A stretch of DNA of 64,000 bases from an uncultured Pelagibacteraceae bacterium (GTDB lineage: Bacteria; Pseudomonadota; Alphaproteobacteria; Pelagibacterales; Pelagibacteraceae). Location of the stretch: assembly GCA_902558815.1 (NCBI GenBank), contig CACEFF010000002.1:33969-97968 (forward strand). The letters run 5' to 3'. Both the position numbers and the translations under genes were made by a program. Positions 55,878 through 64,000 of this stretch are shown here, one piece after another. The notes under the pieces are model-generated. The model was not told the DNA's origin. It searched no databases and worked only from the letters and a program-made list of their open reading frames with translations. Position 1 is the first letter of the stretch. Each line of letters begins with the position of its first letter.

Positions 55878-56544
55878 TAAAATTATCGTATTCTTCTAAG
55901 GAGATTTTTTTAAATTTTACAGTATCCCCAGGGTTTATTAAATTTGGATTTTTCTCTTTTGAACTATCAAAAATTTTTGAAGGAGTATTGCCTATTATGT
56001 TCCAGCCCCCTGGACTTTCATAAGTATAGATATTTGCAAATTGTTCCGTTAAACCAACAGAACCTTTTGGAACTTTTACTCTAGGTGTATCAAGACGATT
56101 TAACCTCAAGTTTTTTTCTAGGTCCCCTAAAAAAGGCATTCCAGCAATAAAACCTGTCATGTAACAAAAATATTCTTTTTCAAAAAAATTCTCATAAATT
56201 TTTTCTCTTTTCAGAGAAAGTTTTGACTCCAGTCTTTTTATGTCTAATGCAAATATATCCTCGCAACAAGTTGGTATCTCAATTTTTTTGACAAAATTCT
56301 CGTCAATTTCATTTACATTTTCATTTTCAATCAACTTTTTTATTTCTCTAAAATTAGTTTTGTTTAAGTCAAACGAGATAATCAATTTATTATATGACGG
56401 GGTAAGATTAGTAATACCTTCAATATTTCGTTCCTTTAGACTTCTAAAATATTTGATAACTTGAGAGTTGATATCTTTATTAACCTCGTCCCCAAAATCA
56501 CAATATAAAGCTGCGTCACCAAGATTTGATATATTTTTTATCAT
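55870..56544 (-). CDS. pxpB: 5-oxoprolinase subunit B (KipI/AHS1)
   Basis: 224 aa. ISNLGDAALYCDFGDEVN at the N-terminus and C-terminal MTGFIAGMPFLGDLEKNL, PRVKVPKGSVGLTEQFANI, ESPGGWNIIGNTP match the KipI family. It forms a complex with PxpC. Divergent from pxpA with 28 bp between start codons, so both arms likely share one control region. Confidence 0.93.
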   Translation of the reverse strand: MIKNISNLGDAALYCDFGDEVNKDINSQVIKYFRSLKERNIEGITNLTPSYNKLIISFDLNKTNFREIKKLIENENVNEIDENFVKKIEIPTCCEDIFALDIKRLESKLSLKREKIYENFFEKEYFCYMTGFIAGMPFLGDLEKNLRLNRLDTPRVKVPKGSVGLTEQFANIYTYESPGGWNIIGNTPSKIFDSSKEKNPNLINPGDTVKFKKISLEEYDNFNE

Positions 56545-56572
56545 GACATGTTATACTTCAACTATTATTACT

Positions 56573-57346
56573 ATGGAAATTAATATCAATTGTGATTTAG
56601 GTGAAAAATCGAAACATCATTCTAACAAGTATGACCCAGATTTACTTGAAATAGTAAATTCTGCAAATATTGCATGTGGATATCATGCTGGTGATGCTGA
56701 AACAATGAATCAAGTAATTGAAATCTCAAAAAAAAATGGTGTAAGTTTGGGAGCACACCCATCATTTAATGATCCTGAAAATTTTGGAAGAGAAAGAATG
56801 AATTTACCCTCAGACGAAATAAGAAAACTTATAATTGATCAATACGAAATTCTTCAGGATATAGCTTCAAATCATGGTGATAAAGTTTCGCATATTAAAC
56901 CTCATGGAGCTTTAAATAATATGGCTTGTGAAAATTTAGATCTTTCAATTACTTTAGCTAAAACAATTAAAGAAATAGATAAAGATTTAATTTATCTTGT
57001 TCCAACAGGTTCTAAAATGGAAGAGGCTGCAAGAAAACTTGATATGAAAATTGCATGCGAAATATTTGCAGATCGAAATTATGAGGATGATGGAAATCTG
57101 ATTTCTCGTAAAAAACCTCATGCCTTAATTACAAATCCAGAGGAGGCCAAAAAACATGTTTTGAACATGGTGAAAAATCAGGCCCTTAATTGTCACAGTG
57201 GGAAACAGATACCTTGTGAAATTGACTCAATATGTATACATGGTGATAATATAAATGCGTTAGAGACCGCTAAAGAAATTAAAAAAAATTTAATTGACAA
57301 TAGCTTAAGTCTACTTGCCTTAAATAAAATGAAAAAATTTTTATAA
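56573..57346 (+). CDS. pxpA: 5-oxoprolinase subunit A (LamB/YcsF family)
   Basis: 257 aa from ATG 56573. The open frame extends upstream to 56468 but that part overlaps pxpB, and EININCDLGEKSKHH at the new N-terminus is the canonical family start. SANIACGYHAGDAETM, GAHPSFNDPENFGRE and HIKPHGALNNMA are intact. Together with PxpBC it recycles 5-oxoproline formed from damaged glutamine or glutathione turnover. The TPR gene starts 8 bp after its stop. Confidence 0.93.
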   Translation: MEININCDLGEKSKHHSNKYDPDLLEIVNSANIACGYHAGDAETMNQVIEISKKNGVSLGAHPSFNDPENFGRERMNLPSDEIRKLIIDQYEILQDIASNHGDKVSHIKPHGALNNMACENLDLSITLAKTIKEIDKDLIYLVPTGSKMEEAARKLDMKIACEIFADRNYEDDGNLISRKKPHALITNPEEAKKHVLNMVKNQALNCHSGKQIPCEIDSICIHGDNINALETAKEIKKNLIDNSLSLLALNKMKKFL

Positions 57347-57354
57347 GAATAACA

Positions 57355-57855
57355 ATGAAACTATTAATTATTACACTGATTACTTTTTTAAATTTTACAA
57401 CTTTAAGTTATACAGCAGGAAGTGGTGGCTCCTCTAACGATAATAGCTCTGCAAATAAAATGTCCGATTTTGATTGGGCCGAAAGAAAAATTATAAAAGC
57501 GAAAAAATATGAAAAAAAAGGTAAATTGAAGAAGGCTGAAAAAAGCTACAATGATGCAATTAAAAAATTACTAAAGGCAAATGAAAAAGATCCCATTAAC
57601 CCTGACATTTATAACTATTTAGGTTTTGCAAATAGAAAAGTTGGGAATTTCAAAGATGGTGAAATGTATTACTTGATTGGTTTAGAACTAGATCCAAAAC
57701 ATAATGGTATTAATGAATATTTAGGTGAACTCTACCTGCAGACTAATCGAAAAGACAAGGCTTTAGAGAGATTAAAGGTTTTAGAAACATGCAATTGCAA
57801 AGAATATAAAGAGTTAAAAGATTTGATTGAAGGCAAAAAAACATCAAAATATTAA
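57355..57855 (+). CDS. Exported TPR-repeat protein
   Basis: 166 aa. Signal peptide (MKLLIITLITFLNFTTLSYT), a Gly/Ser/Asn-rich stretch, then TPR-like helices (AEKSYNDAIKKLLKANEKDP, PDIYNYLGFANRKVGNFKDG, YYLIGLELDPKHNGINEYLG, LYLQTNRKDKALERLKVLE). The CNCKEY motif after the last repeat is a possible metal or disulfide site. It likely mediates protein contacts in the periplasm; partner unknown. Confidence 0.8.
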   Translation: MKLLIITLITFLNFTTLSYTAGSGGSSNDNSSANKMSDFDWAERKIIKAKKYEKKGKLKKAEKSYNDAIKKLLKANEKDPINPDIYNYLGFANRKVGNFKDGEMYYLIGLELDPKHNGINEYLGELYLQTNRKDKALERLKVLETCNCKEYKELKDLIEGKKTSKY

Positions 57856-57909
57856 TTTCTCTATTGTTAAATTAAAATTTTCAAATAATATTAAAATAAA
57901 AACTTAAAA

Positions 57910-58521
57910 TTGATTGAAGAAGCTTTAATATTATCCCAAATAATTTTCATTGATATTATTCTTGCAGCGGATAATGCAATAATAATTGGCCTTATTGCTG
58001 CAAACTTTGTACCTAAAAATAGAAAATTAATTATTTTTTGGGGAGTGGTCGGGGCACTTATCTTTAAAGTGATATTTGCTCTTTTTGCAACTTATTTATT
58101 CCAATTTTATTGGGTAAAAATTATTGGTGGACTTCTATTAATTTGGATTGTTAATGATTTACGAAAAGATCTGTTTGAAATAAAAAAGATAAAGTCACCG
58201 ACTAAAAAATCAAAAGAACCGTCATTTGTTAAGAGTATTTATAAAGTGCTCTTTGCAGACATAACTATTAGTTTCGACAACGTCATCGGAGTTGTTGGTG
58301 CTGCTAAAGGTAATTTTGGTTACATGATGTTTGGACTTATTTTATCAGTTGTTCTTACAGGAGCATTAGCCACTTATTTAGCAAATTATATTCAAAAACA
58401 CCTTTGGATAGCTTATGTCGGCTTAGGATTTATTTTACTTGTAGCATTACAATTAGTTATTAGTGGATTAAATGATTATGGAGTTTTATCCATCAATGAA
58501 ACATTTAAACAATATTTTTAA
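57910..58521 (+). CDS. TerC/YjbE-family integral membrane protein
   Basis: 203 aa from TTG 57910. Seven or so hydrophobic segments; the acidic TM motifs FIDIILAADNAIIIG and ITISFDNVIGVVGAAK are the family signature. Members are linked to tellurite resistance and to metallating exported proteins with manganese; which applies here is unknown. No ATG offers a better start since the first motif is at the extreme N-terminus. Confidence 0.85.
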   Translation: MIEEALILSQIIFIDIILAADNAIIIGLIAANFVPKNRKLIIFWGVVGALIFKVIFALFATYLFQFYWVKIIGGLLLIWIVNDLRKDLFEIKKIKSPTKKSKEPSFVKSIYKVLFADITISFDNVIGVVGAAKGNFGYMMFGLILSVVLTGALATYLANYIQKHLWIAYVGLGFILLVALQLVISGLNDYGVLSINETFKQYF

Positions 58522-58532
58522 ATTTCTAAAAT

Positions 58533-59390
58533 TTGCCACTTAAGCACTTACTAATTTTACTTTTAATAGCTATTGCACACGGAAGTGCATTTCCTTTTAC
58601 TAAATTAGTTTTAAATGACTCTGTTCCTCCAATTCTTATGGCATCACTAAGAATGGGATTGGTGTTATTAATATTAATTCCTTTTTGGAAGTTTAAAATA
58701 CCAGAAAAAAAATATATGCCATCACTAATAGCGTTTTCGATCTCTATGGGTGTCATGGTTTATGTGTTTATGACTCTTGCATTATACTATTCATCTATTA
58801 TTTCACCTGTAATTGTGGGTTCTCAATTAGCAATACCTTTTGGAATTCTTGCTAGTGCATTTATGTTGGATGAAAACATAAGTCCCAAAAAATGGTTTTT
58901 TATATTTTCTGCTTTTATAGGAGTATTGATAATATTTTTTGATCCAAAATTAGTTGATAATTTTTTAGGATTATTCTTTGCAAGCCTAATGGCATTAGCT
59001 TTTGCTTTTGCTCAAGTTTTTTCAAGACAATTAAGAGATTTAGATATTAGTTTAACTAACGCCTATACAGGTTTATTTGGTTTTGTGATCTTATTGATTT
59101 TATCTTTTTTAATTGAAGGTAACACTATCTCAACTATTCAATCTATAAGTCAAAATTCTTGGATTTTAATATCTTACCAGGCGATTGTAGTTTCTTTGGG
59201 CGCTCATTTGATGATGTTTTATTTATATAAATTCTATACTGTGGGACAAATCTTTCCTTCATATTCTTTATTCCCAATATTCGGAATAGCTCTAAGCTTT
59301 TTAATATTTGGCGAAGTTCCAACTGTTTTGTTCATATTGGGTGGAATTATTGTTATAGGCTCTGTCTTTTTACTTCATAAAATAAGATAA
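58533..59390 (+). CDS. EamA-type DMT-superfamily permease (fourth in the window)
   Basis: 285 aa from TTG 58533, 11 bp after the TerC stop. N-terminal HGSAFPFTKLVLNDSVPPILMASLRMG and YYSSIISPVIVGSQLAIPFG with a second repeat ending YSLFPIFGIALSFLIFGEVP. Ten TM segments. It differs from the other three in its FPFTK opening, a feature of a separate EamA subgroup. Substrate unknown. Confidence 0.83.
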   Translation: MPLKHLLILLLIAIAHGSAFPFTKLVLNDSVPPILMASLRMGLVLLILIPFWKFKIPEKKYMPSLIAFSISMGVMVYVFMTLALYYSSIISPVIVGSQLAIPFGILASAFMLDENISPKKWFFIFSAFIGVLIIFFDPKLVDNFLGLFFASLMALAFAFAQVFSRQLRDLDISLTNAYTGLFGFVILLILSFLIEGNTISTIQSISQNSWILISYQAIVVSLGAHLMMFYLYKFYTVGQIFPSYSLFPIFGIALSFLIFGEVPTVLFILGGIIVIGSVFLLHKIR

Positions 59391-59406
59391 TTTATCCATT
59401 GAAATA

Positions 59407-59426
59407 TTTAATTAATCATAATTAAA
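59407..59426. promoter_or_regulatory. Perfect 8-bp dyad upstream of livJ
   Basis: Arms TTTAATTA (59407-59414) and TAATTAAA (59419-59426) flank ATCA, 40 bp before the livJ ATG. It could be a regulator site or overlap a promoter. All-AT arms are easily formed by chance here, so this is weak. Confidence 0.25.
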
Positions 59427-59465
59427 TTAGCTTTTTATAAATTGTTAACAATAAGAAGGAAAATA

Positions 59466-60647
59466 ATGAAAAAACTATTTATTGCTGCGTTTATATTCGC
59501 CTCTACATTTACGTCGAATACATTTGCAGAAGTTAAAATGGGAATCATATTAGGATTTACTGGTCCAATTGAATCTCTAACACCAGCGATGGCGGCGTCT
59601 GCTGAGCTTGCATTTAAAGAAGCTTCAGACTCTGGTTCATTACTTGGTGGTGAAACTATTTCAGTAGTAAGAGCAGACTCAACTTGTGTTGACTCAGCAG
59701 CAGCAACAGCAGCAGCTGAAGGTGTTATATCACAAGGTGTAGCAGCTATAATGGGCGCTGACTGTTCAGGTGTAACTGGAGCAATAGCTTCAAATGTTGC
59801 TGTACCAAATGGTGTGGTAATGATTTCACCATCAGCTACGTCACCAGGACTAACTACTTTAGATGACAAAGGGTATTTCTTTAGAACTGCTCCATCTGAT
59901 GCTAGAGGTGGTCAAATTTTAGCTGATATTACTAAAGATAGAAAAGTTAAAAGTGTTGCTATCACTTACACTAACAATGACTACGGAAAAGGTTTAGCAG
60001 ATGTTTACAAAGCAGCTGTTGAGGGTCATGGTATTAAAGTAACTACTGTAACTGCTCACGAAGATGGTAAGGCAGATTATTCTTCTGAAGTAGCAACTCT
60101 TGCTTCTGCAGGTGGTGATGCAGTGGCTGTAATTGGCTATCTTGATCAAGGTGGAAAAGGAATTATCCAAGCCTCTTTGGACTCGGGTGCATTCGATAAA
60201 TTTATTTTATCTGATGGTATGATTGGTCAATCTTTGGTTGATGCTTTTGGAAAAGATCTGAAAAAATCTTTTGGTTCAATGCCTGGATCAACAGGAAAAG
60301 GAGCTGGAGTATTTGGTAATGTAGCAAAAGCTGCAGGTATTGATAGCTCAGGTCCTTATACTGGAGAGTCTTATGATGCAGCTGCTTTAATTGTTTTAGC
60401 AATGCAAGCAGGTGGATCAGCTGATAGATCATCAATTGCAAAAAATGTGATGGATGTTGCTAATGGCCCTGGAACAAAAATTTATCCAGGTGAACTTAAA
60501 AAAGGTTTAGATTTACTAGCTAAAGGTAAAAAAGTTGATTACGAAGGTGCAACTGGCGTTACTTTTACTAGTGTCGGTGAGGCTGAAGGTTCTTTCTTAG
60601 AACAAGAAATCAAAGGCGGAAAATTTAAAACCAAAAAACAAAGATAA
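59466..60647 (+). CDS. livJ: Branched-chain amino-acid-type ABC transporter substrate-binding protein
   Basis: 393 aa from ATG 59466, preceded by AGAAGGA; an in-frame TTG 24 bp upstream is less likely. Signal peptide (MKKLFIAAFIFASTFTSNTF), then the type I periplasmic-binding fold with MGADCSGVTGAIASNV, PSATSPGLT and FRTAPSDARGGQILADI. It captures amino acids, or amides/urea in relatives, for LivFGHM. Compared with neighbours it is richer in Ala/Gly codons, as in highly expressed SAR11 binding proteins. It ends in a strong terminator. Confidence 0.93.
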   Translation: MKKLFIAAFIFASTFTSNTFAEVKMGIILGFTGPIESLTPAMAASAELAFKEASDSGSLLGGETISVVRADSTCVDSAAATAAAEGVISQGVAAIMGADCSGVTGAIASNVAVPNGVVMISPSATSPGLTTLDDKGYFFRTAPSDARGGQILADITKDRKVKSVAITYTNNDYGKGLADVYKAAVEGHGIKVTTVTAHEDGKADYSSEVATLASAGGDAVAVIGYLDQGGKGIIQASLDSGAFDKFILSDGMIGQSLVDAFGKDLKKSFGSMPGSTGKGAGVFGNVAKAAGIDSSGPYTGESYDAAALIVLAMQAGGSADRSSIAKNVMDVANGPGTKIYPGELKKGLDLLAKGKKVDYEGATGVTFTSVGEAEGSFLEQEIKGGKFKTKKQR

Positions 60648-60665
60648 TTTTTTATCTTAAAATTC

Positions 60666-60700
60666 AAACCCCCATCATTAATTTGTTGGGGGTTTTTTTT
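60666..60700 (+). terminator. Rho-independent terminator after livJ
   Basis: Stem AAACCCCCA (60666-60674) pairs with TGGGGGTTT (60687-60695) around a 12-nt loop, then continues into T8 (60693-60700). This GC-rich stem stands out in the AT-rich background. It lies 18 bp after the livJ stop; on the minus strand it ends weaker (AATTTT), so it may also act on the livFHM message. Confidence 0.88.
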
Positions 60701-60771
60701 TAAAAAAATAAATACTTATCTGCCATATACAAAGCCCAAGCTATTGCAGCACCTGTTATAATATATTTCAT
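60700..60771 (-). CDS. Candidate 23-aa hydrophobic small protein after livM
   Basis: ATG at 60771, 4 bp downstream of the livM stop, and TAA at 60700-60702 just where the terminator T run ends. The peptide (MKYIITGAAIAWALYMADKY then LFF) has one possible TM helix with charged residues at both ends and two Ala-rich turns. Small membrane proteins in this size range often modulate transporters. The start has no clear RBS. Could be chance; its composition and tight fit between livM and the terminator make it worth listing. Confidence 0.4.
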   Translation of the reverse strand: MKYIITGAAIAWALYMADKYLFF

Positions 60772-60775
60772 ATTT

Positions 60776-62146
60776 TTATTTTATTTCTATTTTTTCTGGA
60801 AGTATACCTTTTGGTCGATATCTCATAATTAATAGTAAACCTATACCCATCATAAGAAATCTAAAGTAAGGTACACTTTCAATTAAATGAGCTTTTAAAA
60901 CATTAGTTTCAGCCATCCCTGTTGTGAAAAAGTTTATTAAAAATAAAGCTATTGGTGCTGCCTCAATCCATAAAAACCAAACTGCAAAGCCTCCCAAGAT
61001 TGCACCAAAATTATTTCCACTTCCTCCTACAATAACCATTACCCAAATTAAAAAAGTATATCTCATTGGCCTATAACTTCCTGGAGTAAATAGACCATCT
61101 TGTGTAACAAGCATTGCTCCAGCTATTCCAACTATTGCTGAGCCAAGAATAAAAATCAACAAGTGTTGTTTAACAACATTTTTTCCCATGGCATTAGCAG
61201 CTTCTTCATTGTCCCTAATAGCTCTCATCATTCTACCCCAGGGAGAGTAAAGTGCTTTTTGAGTTAAAATTAAAAGTATAACTACAACAACTAGGAATAA
61301 TCCTGAATAGCAAAGTTTAACAAATATTGATGATCCTTCTATTACCAATTGATTTAAAGCAGCTTGTCTATCAGCCAAATCAGATATTAAAGCTAATTTT
61401 CCTGAATTAAATTTTTCAATTAATTTAATAAACCAATCAGTTGTTTGAAGATCTACTTCATAAGGTGCGGGTCTTTTCAAACCAATTACATTTTTAACTC
61501 CTCTAGTAAGCCAGTCTTCATGCTTGATGATAGCAATTACAATTTCAGATATAAGCAAAGTTGCTATTGCTAAATAATCGGCTCTAAGCCCTAATGCAAC
61601 TTTTCCAACTACAAATGCTAAACCACCAGCAAATAAAGCTCCAACTATCCAAGAAAAAACTATTGGTAAACCTAGTCCTCCTAAAAAACCAGTTTTGGCT
61701 GGCTCTACAGCTTCAATGGCTTCAATGCCTGGTTCAGCTATAATTCTTACAATAATAATTCCAACTACAATAATTGCAGCTATACAATAAGTTCGAATTT
61801 TAGATTTCTTATATCTCTTTAAAACAAATCGAATAGACAAAATCATTGCAATGATAATTAAAAAAGACATAAAAATTTCAAAACCACCCACTCTCCAAGC
61901 ATCCTGAACAGGATCTACAGAAATTAAAACTGCGGCTAAACCTCCTAATGCGGTATAGCCCATAATTCCAAAATTAATCAAACCTGCGTAACCCCATTGA
62001 ATATTTGCACCCATAGTCATTACTGCTGATATCAAACAAAGATTAAATATTGATAGAGCTATATTCCATGACTGGAAAACACCTACTAAAATGATTAGAC
62101 CCATCATAATACTGTATGCAGCTATTACATTTAAATTTTTTCTCAT
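60776..62146 (-). CDS. livM: Branched-chain amino-acid ABC transporter permease LivM-type
   Basis: 456 aa, longer than usual (about 350-420). Ten or so TM segments; the Q-loop-contacting EAA-like motif lies at PWGRMMRAIRDNEEAANAMGK, and GSAIVGIAGAMLVTQDGLF and VIVGGSGNNFGAILGGF are typical. N-terminal block INFGIMGYTALGGLAAV. A loop about residues 210-280 is an insertion relative to E. coli LivM. Overlaps livH by 4 bp. Confidence 0.92.
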   Translation of the reverse strand: MRKNLNVIAAYSIMMGLIILVGVFQSWNIALSIFNLCLISAVMTMGANIQWGYAGLINFGIMGYTALGGLAAVLISVDPVQDAWRVGGFEIFMSFLIIIAMILSIRFVLKRYKKSKIRTYCIAAIIVVGIIIVRIIAEPGIEAIEAVEPAKTGFLGGLGLPIVFSWIVGALFAGGLAFVVGKVALGLRADYLAIATLLISEIVIAIIKHEDWLTRGVKNVIGLKRPAPYEVDLQTTDWFIKLIEKFNSGKLALISDLADRQAALNQLVIEGSSIFVKLCYSGLFLVVVVILLILTQKALYSPWGRMMRAIRDNEEAANAMGKNVVKQHLLIFILGSAIVGIAGAMLVTQDGLFTPGSYRPMRYTFLIWVMVIVGGSGNNFGAILGGFAVWFLWIEAAPIALFLINFFTTGMAETNVLKAHLIESVPYFRFLMMGIGLLLIMRYRPKGILPEKIEIK

Positions 62147-63162
62147 AGAACTTTTCCTTTAAAAATTCCTGATGGTCGGTACAGCAATACAATGACAAGT
62201 ATTGAAAATGATACTGCAAATTTATAATCTGTTGATAATAACTGAACTAAACCATCTGGTTCCATGCTTTCAGGTAAAATATACATAAAGAACTTTCTAT
62301 AAGCATAAGTTAAAAGAATTTCTGAAAAGGCAATTACATAACCCCCTAAAAATGCACCAAATGGATTCCCAATTCCCCCTACAATTGCTGCTGCAAATAT
62401 TGGGAGCATATTATTGAAATATGTGAATGGTTTAAAACTTTTATCTAAACCATATAACGCTCCTCCAATTGTAGCTAGAATACCAGCTATAATCCAGGTA
62501 ATCATAACTATTTTTTTTGGATCTATTCCTGAAAGTAGTGCTAAATCCTCATTATCTGAATATGCCCTCATACTTTTTCCAGTTTTTGTTTTATTTAAAA
62601 ACCAAAAAAGAGCTGAAACTAAAATCATTGTTACAATAATTGTGATTACTTGAGTAGATTTAATTGCAAGACCTTCGTTTAAACCTGTCATTTCTTTAAA
62701 TTCTCCAGCTCTAATTATAAATTTTTCCCCATCAAAAAACCTTCTGTCTGAGGGTCCAATAATTATTCTGACAACTGCTTGAGTGACAAACATCACACCG
62801 ATACTCACCATCGCTAGTTGAACGGGTGGGCTTTTGTTTACTCTATAATATCTAAAAACAAATTTATCGATTAAGAGCATATAACCAATCATGAATATTA
62901 CAGCTAAAGGAATAGCTAAAAGTGCAGTTGGCAAAAATCCAAGATTAATGCCTAAAGATTGAAAATACCAAGTGAATAAGATTGTGAACATAGTTCCAAA
63001 AGACATCATGTCTCCAGTGGCAAAATTAGCAAATCTCAAAATTCCATAAATTAATGTAACAAATATTGCTCCAAGGGCTAATTGGGATCCATAAGCCAAA
63101 GCAGGAACAAAAATATAGTTTAATAATAGAATGATAGAATTTAGAATATCCACATCAACCAC
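62143..63162 (-). CDS. livH: Branched-chain amino-acid ABC transporter permease LivH-type
   Basis: 339 aa. TM-rich, with GAIFVTLIYGILRFANFATGDMMSFGTMF near the N-terminus represented by ANFATGDMM, KTGKSMRAYSDNEDLALLSGID as the coupling helix, and AAIVGGIGNPFGAFLGG. It pairs with LivM to form the channel. Overlaps livF by 8 bp. Confidence 0.93.
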   Translation of the reverse strand: MVDVDILNSIILLLNYIFVPALAYGSQLALGAIFVTLIYGILRFANFATGDMMSFGTMFTILFTWYFQSLGINLGFLPTALLAIPLAVIFMIGYMLLIDKFVFRYYRVNKSPPVQLAMVSIGVMFVTQAVVRIIIGPSDRRFFDGEKFIIRAGEFKEMTGLNEGLAIKSTQVITIIVTMILVSALFWFLNKTKTGKSMRAYSDNEDLALLSGIDPKKIVMITWIIAGILATIGGALYGLDKSFKPFTYFNNMLPIFAAAIVGGIGNPFGAFLGGYVIAFSEILLTYAYRKFFMYILPESMEPDGLVQLLSTDYKFAVSFSILVIVLLYRPSGIFKGKVL

Positions 63163-63862
63163 CTAAAAAAGAGCTTCTAACTCTTTGATCGTTTAATAAC
63201 TCTTCTCCAGTTCCAGAATAACGATTTTCTCCTGTAACTAAAACATAACCTCTATCTGAAATACTCAATGCCTGTTTTGCATTTTGTTCAACCATTAAAA
63301 TAGCAACGTTAGTTCTTTTTACTTTTACAATGTGATCAAATAATTCGTCCATTACAATTGGGGACACACCAGCAGTTGGTTCGTCTAACATTAAAACTGA
63401 TGGTTTTATCATTAATGCTCTACCTAAAGCAACTTGCTGTCTTTGACCTCCTGATAACTCTCCCACTAATTGATTTTTTTTTTCAAGTAAAATTGGAAAC
63501 AAATCGTAGATCTCATCAATTACTTTTTTATAATCTGTATCTATTAAAAAAGCTCCCATCTCTAAGTTTTCTTCAACCGTCATTCCTGCAAAAACATTTT
63601 TTGTCTGAGGTACAAAAGAAATACCTTCTTTAACTCTATCCTGAGGTGATAGATTAGAAATATCTTTACCATTTATTTTTACAGAACCAGATTTTAAATT
63701 TAGCAATCCTAACATTGCTTTCATCGCAGTTGATTTTCCCGCACCATTTGGTCCAAGTATTGAAACTATCTCTCCTCTCTCAACATTTACTGAACAGGAA
63801 CTAATAATATCCGGACCCTTGCCGTAACCACCAGTCATTTTATTACCCTCAAAAAATGCCAT
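63155..63862 (-). CDS. livF: Branched-chain amino-acid ABC transporter ATPase LivF-type
   Basis: 235 aa. Walker A GPNGAGKSTAMKA, Q-loop FVPQTKNVFAGMT, ABC signature LSGGQRQQVALGRALM, Walker B VLMLDEPTAGVSP, and switch His region replaced by EQNAKQAL typical of LivF (E...N). It energises uptake with LivG. It follows livG with a 1 bp gap. Confidence 0.95.
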   Translation of the reverse strand: MAFFEGNKMTGGYGKGPDIISSCSVNVERGEIVSILGPNGAGKSTAMKAMLGLLNLKSGSVKINGKDISNLSPQDRVKEGISFVPQTKNVFAGMTVEENLEMGAFLIDTDYKKVIDEIYDLFPILLEKKNQLVGELSGGQRQQVALGRALMIKPSVLMLDEPTAGVSPIVMDELFDHIVKVKRTNVAILMVEQNAKQALSISDRGYVLVTGENRYSGTGEELLNDQRVRSSFLGG

Positions 63863-63863
63863 A

Positions 63864-64000
63864 TTAATTATCTTTTAATTTTGAACCTCTACCCAAGTAA
63901 CTTTCTATTACTTTTTCATCTTTTTTTGCATCTTCAACGCTACCTTCAAATAAAACTGATCCTTCGGCCATCACTATTACTGGATCACACAATCTTCCAA
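63864..64000 (-). CDS. livG: Branched-chain amino-acid ABC transporter ATPase LivG-type, 3' end only (rest beyond window)
   Basis: Only the last 45 codons are in the window. The frame reads LGRLCDPVIVMAEGSVLFEG followed by a short Lys/Glu tail and TAA, which matches the C-terminus of LivG-type ATPases (the switch-His and D-loop parts lie upstream). It precedes livF on the minus strand by 1 bp, which supports the assignment. Confidence 0.85.
   Translation of the reverse strand, partial: GRLCDPVIVMAEGSVLFEGSVEDAKKDEKVIESYLGRGSKLKDN

Noticed and set aside
56468..56572. N-terminal extension of pxpA
   Set aside because: It is antisense to the start of pxpB; the canonical PxpA N-terminus begins at ATG 56573.
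59435..59869. 144-codon antisense ORF over livJ
   Set aside because: A shadow of the Ala/Gly-rich livJ coding sequence; the plus-strand protein is unmistakable.
1..64000. tRNA, rRNA, CRISPR array, insertion sequence, prophage or integration site
   Set aside because: No cloverleaf-like or repeat-spacer structure, transposase, integrase or phage gene was found in any gap or frame; gene order is typical core chromosome.

Overview
The window is chromosomal DNA from a free-living, genome-streamlined alphaproteobacterium, most likely Candidatus Pelagibacter (SAR11 / Pelagibacterales). Pointers are very low GC (about 30% by eye), almost no intergenic DNA (many genes overlap by 1-50 bp; divergent pairs sit 5-30 bp apart), alphaproteobacterial gene orders (accBC-aroQ next to NDUFA12/DUF2155; lptF-lptG-lptD-surA-pdxA-rsmA; rpsF-rpsR-rplI-dnaB), and a tandem glycine riboswitch in front of gcvT, a known SAR11 feature. 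I see no tRNA or rRNA gene, insertion sequence, prophage or CRISPR array. About 97% of the window is protein-coding.

Layout. 1-5.3 kb: the 3' end of an RNase E/G gene, thiSG, aroQ, accBC and two complex-I-associated genes. 5.4-9.8 kb: a stand-alone protein resembling the C-terminus of class II ribonucleotide reductase, then aspS, an Hda-like ATPase and a DUF2066-type protein. 9.8-13.2 kb: purM, purN, ndk, pepA. 13.3-20.5 kb: the LPS-transport/outer-membrane operon lptF-lptG-lptD-surA-pdxA-rsmA. 20.5-23.1 kb: gmk, acpP, fabG, fabD. 23.2-25.7 kb: ribosomal proteins and dnaB. 25.8-32.9 kb: an MMPL exporter, cvpA, purF, an HD-domain protein resembling the PhnZ oxygenase family, gshA and a gshB that is frameshifted at a run of nine T. 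32.9-39.0 kb: transporters (two DMT permeases, one MFS), a cytidylate kinase-like gene, a heptad-repeat coiled-coil protein, a small hypothetical protein and an L-arginine:glycine amidinotransferase. 39.1-45.8 kb: a SufU-like scaffold, an HPP membrane protein, NAD-formate dehydrogenase, MsrA, SelO, a DAO-type flavoenzyme, TspO and an SDR.

45.8-54.0 kb, minus strand: a tandem glycine riboswitch, gcvT-gcvH-gcvP, then after only 6 bp a flavin oxidoreductase, DUF1365, a CFA-synthase-like methyltransferase and a DUF3833 lipoprotein. The last four, with the nearby SDR, resemble the alphaproteobacterial singlet-oxygen/lipid-modification module that makes methylated furan fatty acids in Rhodobacter. 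The methyltransferase lacks two of the five bicarbonate-site residues of E. coli CFA synthase. 54.1-57.3 kb: 5-oxoprolinase genes pxpA and pxpBC, with a DMT permease coupled to pxpC. 57.4-59.4 kb: a TPR protein, a TerC-family protein and a fourth DMT permease. 59.4-64 kb: a branched-chain amino-acid-type ABC system (livJ on plus; livG-partial, F, H, M on minus), with a strong terminator and a candidate 23-codon ORF between them.

Metabolic theme: the genes converge on glycine and one-carbon oxidation (gcvTHP, formate dehydrogenase, amidinotransferase, DAO flavoenzyme), glutathione and 5-oxoproline metabolism (gshAB, pxpABC), and organic-nitrogen uptake (liv, DMT permeases), alongside housekeeping envelope, lipid and purine synthesis.
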